Origin: DATHZQ01 sp963823505
GTDB taxonomy: Bacteria > Actinomycetota > Acidimicrobiia > Spongiisociales > UBA5794
Direction: 5' to 3'
DNA length: 64,000 nt
Assembly (NCBI GenBank): GCA_963823505.1
Contig: CAWGLY010000005.1
Coordinates: 930,001 to 994,000 of the forward strand
Positions 16,299 through 24,941 of this stretch are shown piece by piece; position 1 is the first letter of the stretch, and every line of letters begins with the position of its first letter. Under the pieces are notes generated by a model. The model had not been told where the DNA came from, did not search any database, and worked only from the letters and a program-made list of their open reading frames with translations. Made by a program: the position numbers and the translations under genes.

Positions 16299-18019
16299 CA
16301 CCGCGGGCAGAAGTGTCTGAAGATGGCATGTTCCCCGTCACGTCGTGTTCGTCCGTGGTCGGATCTTGGCCGACGGCGATCCCCACACAGATCGCGGTTG
16401 GTGGCGTGAGTTTGCCCGTGCCAACCCAGCAGCCACAGAGCATTCTGGTCCTGGGTGACACGGGCTGTCGCATGAAGGACGGCGACTTCCAAGACTGCAA
16501 CGGCAACACCGCTGGGTCGTGGGGCTTTCCGGACGTGGTCAGCGCCGCCACCGAGGAGACCCCCGACTTGATCGTGCACGTCGGGGACTACGTGTACCGC
16601 GAGTCGCCATGCCCTTCCGAGAACGCCGGCTGCGACGACTCTCCGTACGGCGACAAGTGGGCGACCTGGGAAGCGGACTTCTTCAAGCAAGCTGCTCCGC
16701 TGCTGGGCAACGCTCCATGGATCTTCGTGCGCGGCAATCACGAGGTCTGCCCGGAACCGACAGAACACCCCAACGGTCGGAACTGGCGGGGGTTCCAGCG
16801 GTTTCTCGACGGGCACGCCTTCAGTTCAGACTGCCCGCTCTTCGGCGATCTGTACGAGGTCTCGTTCCCTGACGCAGCGCTCAACTTCCTCGTGCTCAAC
16901 ACCGCAGCAGACGTGAAGGGCCCCGAGTGCAACCTTCCGAATCCCCTCAATATCGAACAGTTCCAACAGATGTTCTCGAACGCCGCGGACCTTGCGCAGA
17001 GCAAGCCGAATGAGGCCTTCTTCATCGCTACGCATCGGCCATTCTGGGGTCTGCGGGCATCAGCCCAGGAAAACGGCGTCGAGGACCCCAACCCGTGCCT
17101 CAGGAACGCGATTCCGGACGGCGGCTGGCCGGTCAACGTTCAAGTTGCACTGGCAGGTCACATCCATCTCCTCGAGGCGTTGACGTTCTCGAACAAGCCG
17201 GCGCAGATCATCGCCGGTGGTGGCGGGACCGAACTTGTCGCTCCTCCGTCGACTGCCGCGTCCAGCGACCTGTACCCGAAGCTTGCCGAGTGGTCGGTGA
17301 CTCCGACGTGCGACCCGCCTCCTGACGACTGCGCCGGCTATGCGGCGTACGAGAACTACGGATACGTGATGCTGACCCGGGGGGCCAGTCAGTGGACCGC
17401 GGAACTCAAGGAATCCGGAAACGGAACAACGCTCAAGTCGTTCGGATTCGGCGCCGGCACCCTCGTCGCAGCGCCGGGGTCGGTGTTCAGCGACGACGAT
17501 GGCTCGGTGTTCGAGAACCACATCGAGTGGCTGGCGGCCCAAGGAATCGCGAAGGGATGCAATCCGCCGACGAATGACCGGTTCTGTCCCGACGATCACC
17601 TGACACGCGGGCAGATGGCTGCACTGTTGGTGCGAGCGTTGGGATTGACCGATAATGGTGGTGGCAGCAGCTTCGTGGACGACGACGGCTCGGTGTTCGA
17701 GGCGGACATCGCCAAGCTGGCGGCGGCGGGGATAACGAGGGGCTGCAATCCGCCCGCCAATGACCGATTCTGTCCAGACGACCACGTGACGCGAGGCCAG
17801 ATGGCGGCGTTCTTGGTACGTGCGCTCGGCTATGTCGACGACGGAGGTGGCGACCTGTTTGTCGATGACGATCAGTCGGTGTTCGCAGCCGAGATCGACA
17901 AGCTGGGAGCTGCGCGTGTGACCAAGGGATGTAATCCGCCGACGAATGATCGGTTCTGCCCGCATCAACTGGTCACCAGGGGACAGACGGCAGCATTCCT
18001 TCACCGAGCGCTTGGCTAG
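16295..18019 (+). CDS. metallophosphoesterase with three SLH-like repeats (second part of the frameshifted fusion)
   Basis: 574 codons if counted from the GTG at 16295, which overlaps the preceding TGA as GTGA. Calcineurin-like phosphoesterase motifs are all present: VLGDTGC, HVGDYVYRE, RGNHE, ATHRPFWG and AGHIH. Three repeats of FxDDDGSVFExxIxxLAAxGIxxGCNPPxNDRFCPDDxxTRGQMAAxLxRAL fill about 17480-18019 and resemble S-layer-homology domains common in Acidimicrobiia. The part has no signal peptide of its own although SLH domains act outside the cell, which favours it being the C-terminal part of the RCC1 protein. Reinitiation at the GTGA is the alternative. Confidence 0.82.
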   Translation: MTPRAEVSEDGMFPVTSCSSVVGSWPTAIPTQIAVGGVSLPVPTQQPQSILVLGDTGCRMKDGDFQDCNGNTAGSWGFPDVVSAATEETPDLIVHVGDYVYRESPCPSENAGCDDSPYGDKWATWEADFFKQAAPLLGNAPWIFVRGNHEVCPEPTEHPNGRNWRGFQRFLDGHAFSSDCPLFGDLYEVSFPDAALNFLVLNTAADVKGPECNLPNPLNIEQFQQMFSNAADLAQSKPNEAFFIATHRPFWGLRASAQENGVEDPNPCLRNAIPDGGWPVNVQVALAGHIHLLEALTFSNKPAQIIAGGGGTELVAPPSTAASSDLYPKLAEWSVTPTCDPPPDDCAGYAAYENYGYVMLTRGASQWTAELKESGNGTTLKSFGFGAGTLVAAPGSVFSDDDGSVFENHIEWLAAQGIAKGCNPPTNDRFCPDDHLTRGQMAALLVRALGLTDNGGGSSFVDDDGSVFEADIAKLAAAGITRGCNPPANDRFCPDDHVTRGQMAAFLVRALGYVDDGGGDLFVDDDQSVFAAEIDKLGAARVTKGCNPPTNDRFCPHQLVTRGQTAAFLHRALG

Positions 18020-18355
18020 CCACTCGCCCCGAGCAAGTCTGCGGGTGGCGCTGGAGTCTTTGCCGGTCACGTCCACCGCATGGTGTTGCCCTATGGGAGT
18101 TCGCTCATGCACCACACCGGTGAGCGAGTGGAGAGGATTGAGGACCGACGGTTTCGTTCGACGTTGCCGATGCAGCGCATTTTTCGTTGGCGGGGAGTTG
18201 CTCCCCTTCGACGCGACCTCGTCGGTGCTCGACATCGCGGTCACCTTCTTCGACGCAGCAGGGAAGGACATCACCGGCGAGTTCGGCACCTGCTGACGCT
18301 CCGTCGGCGGCTCCCCAGCTCAACCCGCATTCTCCACTCCCCAACCAGTAACTCC
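18020..18355. other. intergenic region without a convincing gene
   Basis: No supported CDS. A plus-strand frame ends at 18296 with a short protein-like stretch (SSVLDIAVTFFDAAGKDITG), but it has no start, signal or family match that I recognise. It may be a remnant. Confidence 0.4.
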
Positions 18356-18361
18356 TTGACA
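18356..18361 (+). promoter_or_regulatory. possible -35 box (TTGACA)
   Basis: A perfect TTGACA lies 106 bases before the proposed tetR start. No good -10 lies at 17-18 bases (GACACT at 18380-18385 is weak), so promoter assignment is tentative. It is placed just upstream of the inverted repeat at 18396-18415. Confidence 0.3.
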
Positions 18362-18395
18362 CGTCAGCGCCTTGGATGCGACACTCGGAACTGAC

Positions 18396-18415
18396 ACCTG
18401 ACTCACTCGTCAGGT
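18396..18415. promoter_or_regulatory. candidate TetR operator (7-bp inverted repeat)
   Basis: ACCTGAC (18396-18402), spacer TCACTC, GTCAGGT (18409-18415): perfect arms of 7 bp over a 20-bp site, the size usual for TetR-family operators. It sits between a TTGACA box and the tetR ribosome-binding site, at the head of the operon. Autoregulation of the operon by the adjacent TetR protein is inferred. Confidence 0.55.
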
Positions 18416-18461
18416 CCGCCAGCGAGGTCAGAACGAGCCGGTCTCAGGGAGGAGAGAGCCC

Positions 18462-19061
18462 CTGTACGAGCCGTCGACGGACAAGGGACGGGCCACACGT
18501 CAAGCCATCCTCGATGCCGCCGAGGACGTGTTCGGCGAGTTCTCGTACGACCGGGCCTCCGTCGCCGAGATCGTCCGCAGAGCCGGCGTTGCCCAGGGAA
18601 CCTTCTACGTCTACTTCCCCGACAAGAAGACGGCGTTCGTCGAGCTGGTACGGCAGCTCAATCACGATCTGCGGCGCACCATCGCCGAAGCAGTAGCCGC
18701 AGGACGGGACCGCCTCGAGATAGAGCGCATCGGGTTCCGCACCTTCTTCGACTACGTCAGCCGACACAAGGCGCTGTACCGCGTTGTCCGCGAGGCGGAA
18801 TTCGTCGATGTCGACACCTACCGGTGGCACTACCGCACGCTGGCCAACGGGTATGTCGACGGAATCAAGGCCGCACAGAGCCGTGGCGAGATCAGCGACG
18901 GCATCTCCGCAGACACCGTTGCATGGACCCTGATGGGCATCGCCGAATTCGTCGGGGGGCGCTGGGTCCTGTGGGAAGGGAAGGCCCCGCCAGATGACGT
19001 CTTCGAGGAGCTGATGACGTTCATCACCCGTGCCTTGCGACCCCACGGGAATGCGGCATGA
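18462..19061 (+). CDS. TetR/AcrR-family transcriptional regulator (probable CTG start)
   Basis: About 199 residues. The N-terminal HTH is complete only if translation begins upstream of the first ATG/GTG: ATRQAILDAAEDVFGEF is helix 1, and SVAEIVRRAGVAQGTFYVYF is the HTH with the family YxYF end. The first standard start, GTG at 18528, would cut off helix 1. GGGAGGAG at 18447-18454 stands 7 bases before CTG 18462, making it the best initiator. The C-terminal ligand-binding half is unassigned. The stop overlaps the next gene as ATGA. It probably controls the operon to 29871 through the dyad at 18396-18415, responding to an acyl-CoA or similar ligand; the ligand is inferred from context. Confidence 0.87.
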   Translation: MYEPSTDKGRATRQAILDAAEDVFGEFSYDRASVAEIVRRAGVAQGTFYVYFPDKKTAFVELVRQLNHDLRRTIAEAVAAGRDRLEIERIGFRTFFDYVSRHKALYRVVREAEFVDVDTYRWHYRTLANGYVDGIKAAQSRGEISDGISADTVAWTLMGIAEFVGGRWVLWEGKAPPDDVFEELMTFITRALRPHGNAA

Positions 19062-20110
19062 GCGATACCGGCGTCTCGATGGGCATCGTTGCCGCAGGGA
19101 TGTACCTCCCGGACACCGTCATGACCGCCGCAGAGATCGCCGATGCGTCCGGGCTGCCGTTGTGGGTGGTGAAGGACAAGCTCGGGATCACACAGAAACA
19201 TGTCACCGACCCCGCCATGCACCCGAACATGATGGCTGCCCAGGCTGCCCGCCAAGCCATCGACAACGCCGGCATCGACCCCAGCGAGATCGACGTGCTG
19301 CTCTGCACCACCGAGGAGTGGAAGGAGTACGCACTGTGGACCGCAGGCATCGACCTCGCCGAGGAGATCGGTGCGACCAACGCCTGGGGCATGGACATGC
19401 ACATGCGGTGCGCCACCACCATTGCCGCCCTCAAGCTGGCCAGGTCTCTCATGCGAGATGACGACGACATCGACACGGTCATGATCGCCGGCGGCTACAC
19501 CATCGCCGATTTCATCGACTTCACCAACCTGCGGACGTCGTTCCTCTTCAACATCGGAGCGGGGGCAGGCGCGCTCATCGTCAGGCGCAACCACGCGGTC
19601 AACCACGTGCTCGGCACGCACCTCATGTCTGACGGTTCGATGAGCCGGCACGTCATCGTGCCCGCGAGCGGCATCGTCGAGCATCCCACCGACCAAGCGG
19701 TGCTGGCCGGGAAGTTCAAGTTCGACCTGGTCGAACCAGAGGCGATGAAAGAGCGACTCAACGCCGTTTCGATCGACAACTGGATGCACTGCGTCGACGA
19801 AGCGCTGCGCAAGTCCGGCACCAAACCTGACGGCTCGGCGTACACCCGTGATGATCTCGACTACCTCAACATGCTGCTCGTCAAGCCCTCGGCCCACAAA
19901 CAGATCCTCCAGTTGCTCGGGCTCACCGAAGAACAGTCCGTCTACCTCCACGATGTCGGCCACGTTGGCGAGCAGGACTCGATCATCTCGATGATCAAGG
20001 GGGTTGAGCAGGGCAGGCTGAAGGACGGTGACCTCATGGTCATCGTCGGGGCAGGCATCGGCTACGTGTGGGGAGCGGGCGTCGTGCGATGGGGAGCGGC
20101 ACCGGCATGA
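19058..20110 (+). CDS. ketoacyl-ACP synthase III-like condensing enzyme
   Basis: A 350-residue thiolase-fold protein of the FabH/HMG-CoA-synthase branch. Cys118 in MHMRCATTIAAL is the likely acyl-accepting nucleophile and His280 in KPSAHKQIL matches the FabH HQAN histidine. Where FabH has Asn in GNTSAAS, this protein has His302 (GHVGEQDS), giving a Cys-His-His rather than Cys-His-Asn set. The C-terminal glycine-rich GAGIGYVWGAGVVRW closes the fold. It overlaps tetR and the downstream acyl-CoA synthetase by ATGA on each side. It may condense or transfer acyl groups on CoA; the substrate is unknown. Confidence 0.82.
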   Translation: MSDTGVSMGIVAAGMYLPDTVMTAAEIADASGLPLWVVKDKLGITQKHVTDPAMHPNMMAAQAARQAIDNAGIDPSEIDVLLCTTEEWKEYALWTAGIDLAEEIGATNAWGMDMHMRCATTIAALKLARSLMRDDDDIDTVMIAGGYTIADFIDFTNLRTSFLFNIGAGAGALIVRRNHAVNHVLGTHLMSDGSMSRHVIVPASGIVEHPTDQAVLAGKFKFDLVEPEAMKERLNAVSIDNWMHCVDEALRKSGTKPDGSAYTRDDLDYLNMLLVKPSAHKQILQLLGLTEEQSVYLHDVGHVGEQDSIISMIKGVEQGRLKDGDLMVIVGAGIGYVWGAGVVRWGAAPA

Positions 20111-21639
20111 CCGACTACCCGCAGACCTCCCACTACGCCACGGACTGGCTGGAGAAACGAGCCAGGCTCACGCCGAACCGGATCGCCCTGGTCGAGGGGC
20201 TCGGCGGTCCCGAGGTGACGTTCGCCGCCTGGAACGCCCGGGTGAACTGCACGGCCAACTACCTGCGCTCCCTCGACGTCGAGCAAGGCGATCGGGTGTC
20301 CGTCTATGCCTCCAACTGCCCCGAGTATCTCGACCTCTTCTGGGCAGCCGGGAAGATCGGCGCCATCCTCCACAACCTCAACTGGCGCCTCACCGTCCAC
20401 GAGCTCAGGGGCATCGTCGCCGACGCCGAGCCCACCGTGTTCATCTACAGCGATGACTGGAAGCCGCAGGTGGAGGAGCTCCGTGCGTCGTTGACGACCG
20501 CAAAGCACATCGTCGGCCTCGGCGAACCGCTGCCAGGTGACGGGCACTTCGCCGAGCGCGTCGAGCACAACGAGCACCTCCCCCACCGGCCCGAGCTGTC
20601 CATGGACGACATCTGGGGCATCTACTACACCGGGGGCACCACAGGGCTCCCCAAGGGCGCCATCCTGACGCACGGCAACGTCACCTGGAACTCCGTGAAC
20701 ACCGTCACCTCGTGGGGGATCCATGCCGGCCACGTCGCCCCGCTCCAGCTCCCCGTCTTCCATATCGGCGGGCCCAACATCTTCATGGTGCCGCTGGTGC
20801 ACGTCGGCGGTACCACCATCCTCTGCGATGCCTTCGACCCCGACGAGACCTTTGATCTGATCGAAAGGGGAGGCATCACCCACTACGTCGGCGTCCCCAC
20901 CATGTTCCAGATGCTCCAGGCCCACCCGCGATGGGAACAGGCCGACTTCTCGAAGCTCGACCTCGTCATCTCCGGCGGGGCCCCGTGCCCGCTGCCGATC
21001 ATGGAGAAGTTCTGGGGCAAGGGGATCGATTTCAAGATGGGCTACGGCCTGACCGAGGCAGCAGGCAACAACTTCTGGCTGCCCCCCGACCGGGTCGCCG
21101 ACAAGACGACGTCTGTGGGGCATCCCATCTTTCACATCGACATGAAGATCATCGCCGAGGACGGGTCGCCGGTGACCCAAGGCGACCCAGGCGAGCTCTT
21201 GATCCGCGGGCCTCACGTCACTCCGGGCTACTGGCGCCGCCCCGAAGCGACGGCTGAAGCGATCGTCGACGGCTGGCTGCACACCGGCGATCTCGCCGTG
21301 CAGGACGAGGAGGGGTTCTTCACGATCAAGGGCCGCTCCAAGGACATGTTCATCTCCGGCGGCGAGAACGTCTATCCCGCAGAAGTGGAGTCTGTGATGC
21401 TCGCCTACGAACAGGTCGCAGAAGCCGCGCTCGTCGGGATGCCCGACGACAAATGGGGAGAGGTCGGTCGGGCGTGCCTCGTCGTCAGATCCGGCTTCGT
21501 GGAAGAGGACTTCCGAGCTTTCCTGGCGGAACGACTCGCCAAGTACAAGTTGCCTCGGGAGATCGTGTTGCTCGACGAGATTCCCAAGACCGCCATTGGC
21601 AAGATCGACAAGAAGCTGCTCGCCGGAGGCCCCTCATGA
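20107..21639 (+). CDS. acyl-CoA synthetase (AMP-forming)
   Basis: 510 residues of the ANL superfamily, activating a carboxylic acid with ATP and CoA. Motifs in order: YYTGGTTGLPKGAILTHGN near residue 173 (phosphate loop), MGYGLTEAAG near 311, WLHTGDLA, GRSKDMFISGGENVYPAEVE, and the catalytic lysine in IPKTAIGKIDKK. Length and motifs fit the medium/long-chain or aromatic acid ligases. The ATG at 20107 overlaps the previous stop (ATGA) and was chosen over an upstream in-frame start at 20068. It is coupled to the hydrolase gene by another ATGA. Confidence 0.93.
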   Translation: MTDYPQTSHYATDWLEKRARLTPNRIALVEGLGGPEVTFAAWNARVNCTANYLRSLDVEQGDRVSVYASNCPEYLDLFWAAGKIGAILHNLNWRLTVHELRGIVADAEPTVFIYSDDWKPQVEELRASLTTAKHIVGLGEPLPGDGHFAERVEHNEHLPHRPELSMDDIWGIYYTGGTTGLPKGAILTHGNVTWNSVNTVTSWGIHAGHVAPLQLPVFHIGGPNIFMVPLVHVGGTTILCDAFDPDETFDLIERGGITHYVGVPTMFQMLQAHPRWEQADFSKLDLVISGGAPCPLPIMEKFWGKGIDFKMGYGLTEAAGNNFWLPPDRVADKTTSVGHPIFHIDMKIIAEDGSPVTQGDPGELLIRGPHVTPGYWRRPEATAEAIVDGWLHTGDLAVQDEEGFFTIKGRSKDMFISGGENVYPAEVESVMLAYEQVAEAALVGMPDDKWGEVGRACLVVRSGFVEEDFRAFLAERLAKYKLPREIVLLDEIPKTAIGKIDKKLLAGGPS

Positions 21640-22694
21640 CCATCTCCACCATCCCAGGGATCACCGCCGAAACCATCACCACATCCCGCCTCACCACCCG
21701 GGTCCTTCTTGCCGGGCCCGTGGACGGTACGCCCGTGCTCTTCCTGCACGGCAACCACTCCTCCGCCACCTGGTGGGAGGAGACGATGGTCGCCCTCCCA
21801 GCCCGCTACAGAGCCATCGCCCCTGACCTGCGAGGCTTCGGCGACGCCGACACCGCAGCGAGGATCGACGCCACCCGAGGCATGGCCGACTGGGGGGAGG
21901 ACGCCATCGCCCTCATGGACCATCTCGGCTACGACCGCTTCCACGTCGCCGGTATGTCACTCGGAGGCAACGTCGCCTGGTGGATGATCGCCCGCCACCC
22001 GCAGCGCCTCGTCGGCGTCGTCCTGGCGTGCCCCGGCTCACCCTTCGGTTTTGGCGGCACCAAGGACGCCATCGGCACACCGTGCTACCCGGACTATGCC
22101 GGTGGTGGCGGTGGCCTGATCCCAGCCCCGTTCGTGGAGGCCATCCGCAACGGCGACGACACCGCCGACACACCCTTCTCGATGCGCTCCGTCTTCCGCG
22201 CCAGGACGTGGTCGGAACCGCCCGCGCGAGAAGACGAGCTGGTCGCCAGCGCACTCCAGGTCCACCTCGGCGAGGACGCCTATCCCGGCGACGTCGTGCC
22301 GTCCCCGAACTGGCCCTACGTCGCCCCGGGGCTGTGGGGCCCCAACAACGCCATCTCGTGCAAATACGGCACCAACCCGGCCGAGATCGTGGCCGCCGAT
22401 CCCAAGCCCCCCATCCTCTGGCTCCGCGGCGCCAACGACGTCGCCGTGTCCAACAACGCCGCCGCCGATCTCGGCACGCTGGGTCCCACGGGGATCATCC
22501 CCGGATATCCGGGGCCAGACGTCTTCCCGCCGCAGCCGATGCTCGACCAGATCCGCACCGTCCTCGATGACTACGGGACTGCGGGCGGGACTGCCGAGGA
22601 GGTCGTGCTCGAGACCAGCGGCCATGTCCCCAACATCGACGATCCCGAGAGCTTCAACCGTGCGCTCCACGCATGGTTGCAGAACCACCAATAG
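21636..22694 (+). CDS. alpha/beta hydrolase
   Basis: 352 residues. FLHGN at residues 36-40 is the oxyanion region, Ser108 in GMSLGG is the nucleophile elbow, and Asp268 (WLRGANDVAV) and His330 (ETSGHVPNIDDP) complete the triad. The cap between about residues 140 and 255 is long and Gly/Pro-rich. It could be an esterase, thioesterase or C-C hydrolase acting on the substrate of the operon; there is no direct evidence for which. It begins in an ATGA overlap. Its stop (TAG) is embedded in the AGGAGG ribosome-binding site of the next gene. Confidence 0.88.
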   Translation: MTISTIPGITAETITTSRLTTRVLLAGPVDGTPVLFLHGNHSSATWWEETMVALPARYRAIAPDLRGFGDADTAARIDATRGMADWGEDAIALMDHLGYDRFHVAGMSLGGNVAWWMIARHPQRLVGVVLACPGSPFGFGGTKDAIGTPCYPDYAGGGGGLIPAPFVEAIRNGDDTADTPFSMRSVFRARTWSEPPAREDELVASALQVHLGEDAYPGDVVPSPNWPYVAPGLWGPNNAISCKYGTNPAEIVAADPKPPILWLRGANDVAVSNNAAADLGTLGPTGIIPGYPGPDVFPPQPMLDQIRTVLDDYGTAGGTAEEVVLETSGHVPNIDDPESFNRALHAWLQNHQ

Positions 22695-22706
22695 GAGGAA
22701 ACACCC

Positions 22707-24110
22707 ATGACAAAGACGCTGCGCCTGCTGGCGCTGCTCCTGGTGCTGGCCATGATCGCTGCCGCGTGCGGTGGCGACGATGACGACGCCGGCGCCGACG
22801 GAACGACGACGACCGCCGAGCAGATGGACGACGAAACGACGACATCCGCAACGCCCGACACGCTGCCCGAGACCACCACGACTTCGGCTGAAGCGATGGA
22901 CGGAATCGAGTGCGGCGACGGGATCACCGTCGGTGTCATCACCGACCAGACCGGGGCGCTGGCGATCTACGGCGCTCACATGCTGCGCGGGCTCCCGATC
23001 GGGTTCGCCTACGCCACCGGCGGCGAGGTCCAGACCGGCGCCGAGCAGACCTACATGGTCGACAACTGCCCGGTCAGGGTGGTGTACAAGGACGACCAGT
23101 CCGATGCCGAGCTCAGCGCAACCGCGGCCCGTGAGCTCATCGAGGTCGAGGGTGCATCGATCATCATCGGTTCCGTCAGCTCCGGCGTGACGGCAACGCT
23201 GCAAGAGATTGCTCGGGAGAACGACGTGATCCTGGTGGCCGCTCCTGCCGCAGCCAACGACCTGACCGGATCGACGTTCAACGAGAACACGTTCCGCGCC
23301 AGCCGCAACAACTACCAGGACTCCATGGCGATCTGCGAGCAGTTCGTCACGGGCGACGGGTACGAGACGTTTGTCCAGATCGCCCCGGACTACTCGTTCG
23401 GCTACGGCGGTGCGCAGGCCTACGAAGATGCGTGCACGTTCTTCGGAGGTGAGTTCCTCCAGGACGCGGTCTTTGCCCCGGCAGACACCACGGACTTCAC
23501 GCCCTTCCTCACCCCGCTGGCGGACAGTGGCGCCGACGCCTTCCTGGTGACGTGGGCCGGCGGCGGCTTCGTGCCGCTGCTGCAGGGCGCCATCGACCTG
23601 GGCGTCATCAACGAGACGACGGTGCTCGGTTCCCCGTTCGTGGACAACGTGGTGATGCCGTCGTTCTTCGCAGATGCGATCGGCGCCACCTCGGTGATCA
23701 TCTATCACTACACGGCGCCGCAAGGCAACGCCATCAACGACTACCTGATCGAGCAGGTCGGAGCGAACTTCGAGACGTTCCCCGACCTCTTCGATGCCGA
23801 CGGCATGAATGCCGCCATCATGGTGGTCGAGGCACTCAGGGCGAGCAACGGCGCAGCCGATGCCGACAGCCTGCGAACGGCGATGGAGGGGCTGAGCTTC
23901 GAGGGACCGAAGGGCTTGGTCGAGATCCGCGCCGAGGACCACGTGGCGATCCAGGACATGTACATCGTGAAGCTGGTCAACGTCGACGACCCCGAGTTCA
24001 AGTACTACGAGTATGTCAATACGGTGCGGCCCGTGCCGCCGTGCCTGCTGGAGGGTGACAACGCAGCACGCTGCGGCGACCTGCCCGTCGGCAGCCTCAC
24101 CGGGAGCTGA
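22707..24110 (+). CDS. branched-chain-type ABC transporter substrate-binding lipoprotein
   Basis: 467-residue LivJ-like periplasmic-binding protein type 1. The signal peptide ends in a lipobox, LAMIAAAC, with Cys21 lipidated, followed by GGDDDDAGADG and a Thr/Glu-rich linker of about 45 residues. The mature fold includes VGVITDQTGALAIYGAHMLRG and VYKDDQSDAELSATAARELIE, typical of this group. Ligands of the family include amino acids, amides, aromatic acids and other carboxylates. The surrounding ligases suggest an organic acid here. Strong AGGAGG ribosome-binding site. A hairpin at 24120-24145 separates it from livG. Confidence 0.92.
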   Translation: MTKTLRLLALLLVLAMIAAACGGDDDDAGADGTTTTAEQMDDETTTSATPDTLPETTTTSAEAMDGIECGDGITVGVITDQTGALAIYGAHMLRGLPIGFAYATGGEVQTGAEQTYMVDNCPVRVVYKDDQSDAELSATAARELIEVEGASIIIGSVSSGVTATLQEIARENDVILVAAPAAANDLTGSTFNENTFRASRNNYQDSMAICEQFVTGDGYETFVQIAPDYSFGYGGAQAYEDACTFFGGEFLQDAVFAPADTTDFTPFLTPLADSGADAFLVTWAGGGFVPLLQGAIDLGVINETTVLGSPFVDNVVMPSFFADAIGATSVIIYHYTAPQGNAINDYLIEQVGANFETFPDLFDADGMNAAIMVVEALRASNGAADADSLRTAMEGLSFEGPKGLVEIRAEDHVAIQDMYIVKLVNVDDPEFKYYEYVNTVRPVPPCLLEGDNAARCGDLPVGSLTGS

Positions 24111-24119
24111 CCAGACCCG

Positions 24120-24145
24120 CTGGGGGCGGGTGATCCCGCCCCCAG
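24120..24145 (+). promoter_or_regulatory. intra-operon GC hairpin after the binding-protein gene
   Basis: Perfect 11-bp stem: CTGGGGGCGGG (24120-24130) and CCCGCCCCCAG (24135-24145) with loop TGAT. It lies in the 60-base gap between the substrate-binding gene and the ATPase gene. With no U-tract it could be a partial terminator or an mRNA 3'-end protector that keeps the binding protein in excess over the transporter. The oligopeptide importer has the same arrangement (36441-36469). Confidence 0.8.
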
Positions 24146-24170
24146 CCCGACCACCGGAGGGAGGCGAGCC

Positions 24171-24941
24171 GTGGGTGAGACCATTCTCGAGACGCACGAT
24201 CTGCGTCGCGAGTTCGGCGCCCTCGTTGCCGTCGACGACGTCACGCTGTCGATCACACGCGGCTCGCTGCACTCCATCATCGGCCCCAACGGGGCGGGCA
24301 AGACCACGTTCTTCAATCTCGTCAGCGGGACCTTGCGACCCACCGGGGGCCGCGTCATCTACAACGGTGCCGACATCACCAAGGCGCCCAGCCATCGGTC
24401 GATCCATCTCGGAATCGGCCGGTCGTTTCAGATCACCAACATCTTCCCCAACCTCACCGTATTCGAGAATGTTCGGCTGGCCGCCCAGGCCCTGGGCAAG
24501 GACAGCTTCAGGCTCTTCCGGTCAACCGAGCGATTTGCGGGCTACACGGAAAGGGCCGCCGTCGTGCTCGAGCAGGTCGGATTGACCGCAAAGGCACACC
24601 AGCCGGCCCTGGTGCTCCCGCACGGCGACCAGCGCAAGCTCGAACTGGGCATGATCCTCGCCCCCGACCCTCAGGTGCTGATGCTCGATGAGCCCACCGC
24701 AGGCATGGCTGCCGAGCAGGTCCCCGAGCTCATGGCGCTCGTCCAGTCGATCCAGGCCGCAGGGAACAAGACGGTCGTCCTCGTCGAGCACAACATGAAC
24801 GTGGTGATGAACGTCTCCGACCGCATCTCGGTCATGCATCAGGGGGCGCTCCTGGCCGAGGGATCCCCGAGCGAGATTGCGGCAGATGAACGTGTCCAGA
24901 CCGCATACCTCGGCCGGCTGTATGACGAGGATTCCCGATGA
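24171..24941 (+). CDS. branched-chain-type ABC transporter ATP-binding protein (LivG-like)
   Basis: 256 residues, GTG start after GGAGGGAGG. Walker A GPNGAGKTT at 38-46, a divergent signature LPHGDQRKLELGM in place of LSYGEQR, Walker B QVLMLDEPTAGM and the switch His in VLVEHNMNVVM. The C-terminal LivG tail (EIAADERVQTAYLGR) is present. It powers import through the two permeases below. The Gly of the signature is kept as HGDQ, so hydrolysis is probably intact. The stop overlaps livF as ATGA. Confidence 0.94.
   Translation: MGETILETHDLRREFGALVAVDDVTLSITRGSLHSIIGPNGAGKTTFFNLVSGTLRPTGGRVIYNGADITKAPSHRSIHLGIGRSFQITNIFPNLTVFENVRLAAQALGKDSFRLFRSTERFAGYTERAAVVLEQVGLTAKAHQPALVLPHGDQRKLELGMILAPDPQVLMLDEPTAGMAAEQVPELMALVQSIQAAGNKTVVLVEHNMNVVMNVSDRISVMHQGALLAEGSPSEIAADERVQTAYLGRLYDEDSR

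Noticed and set aside
17946..18296. 116-residue plus-strand ORF after the SLH repeats
   Set aside because: It overlaps the end of the phosphoesterase ORF, lacks a ribosome-binding site and has no family; only its last 25 residues look protein-like.
22038..24407. 789-residue minus-strand ORF opposite the hydrolase and binding-protein genes
   Set aside because: It overlaps two well-supported genes and has shadow-type composition (Arg/Val/Gly/His).
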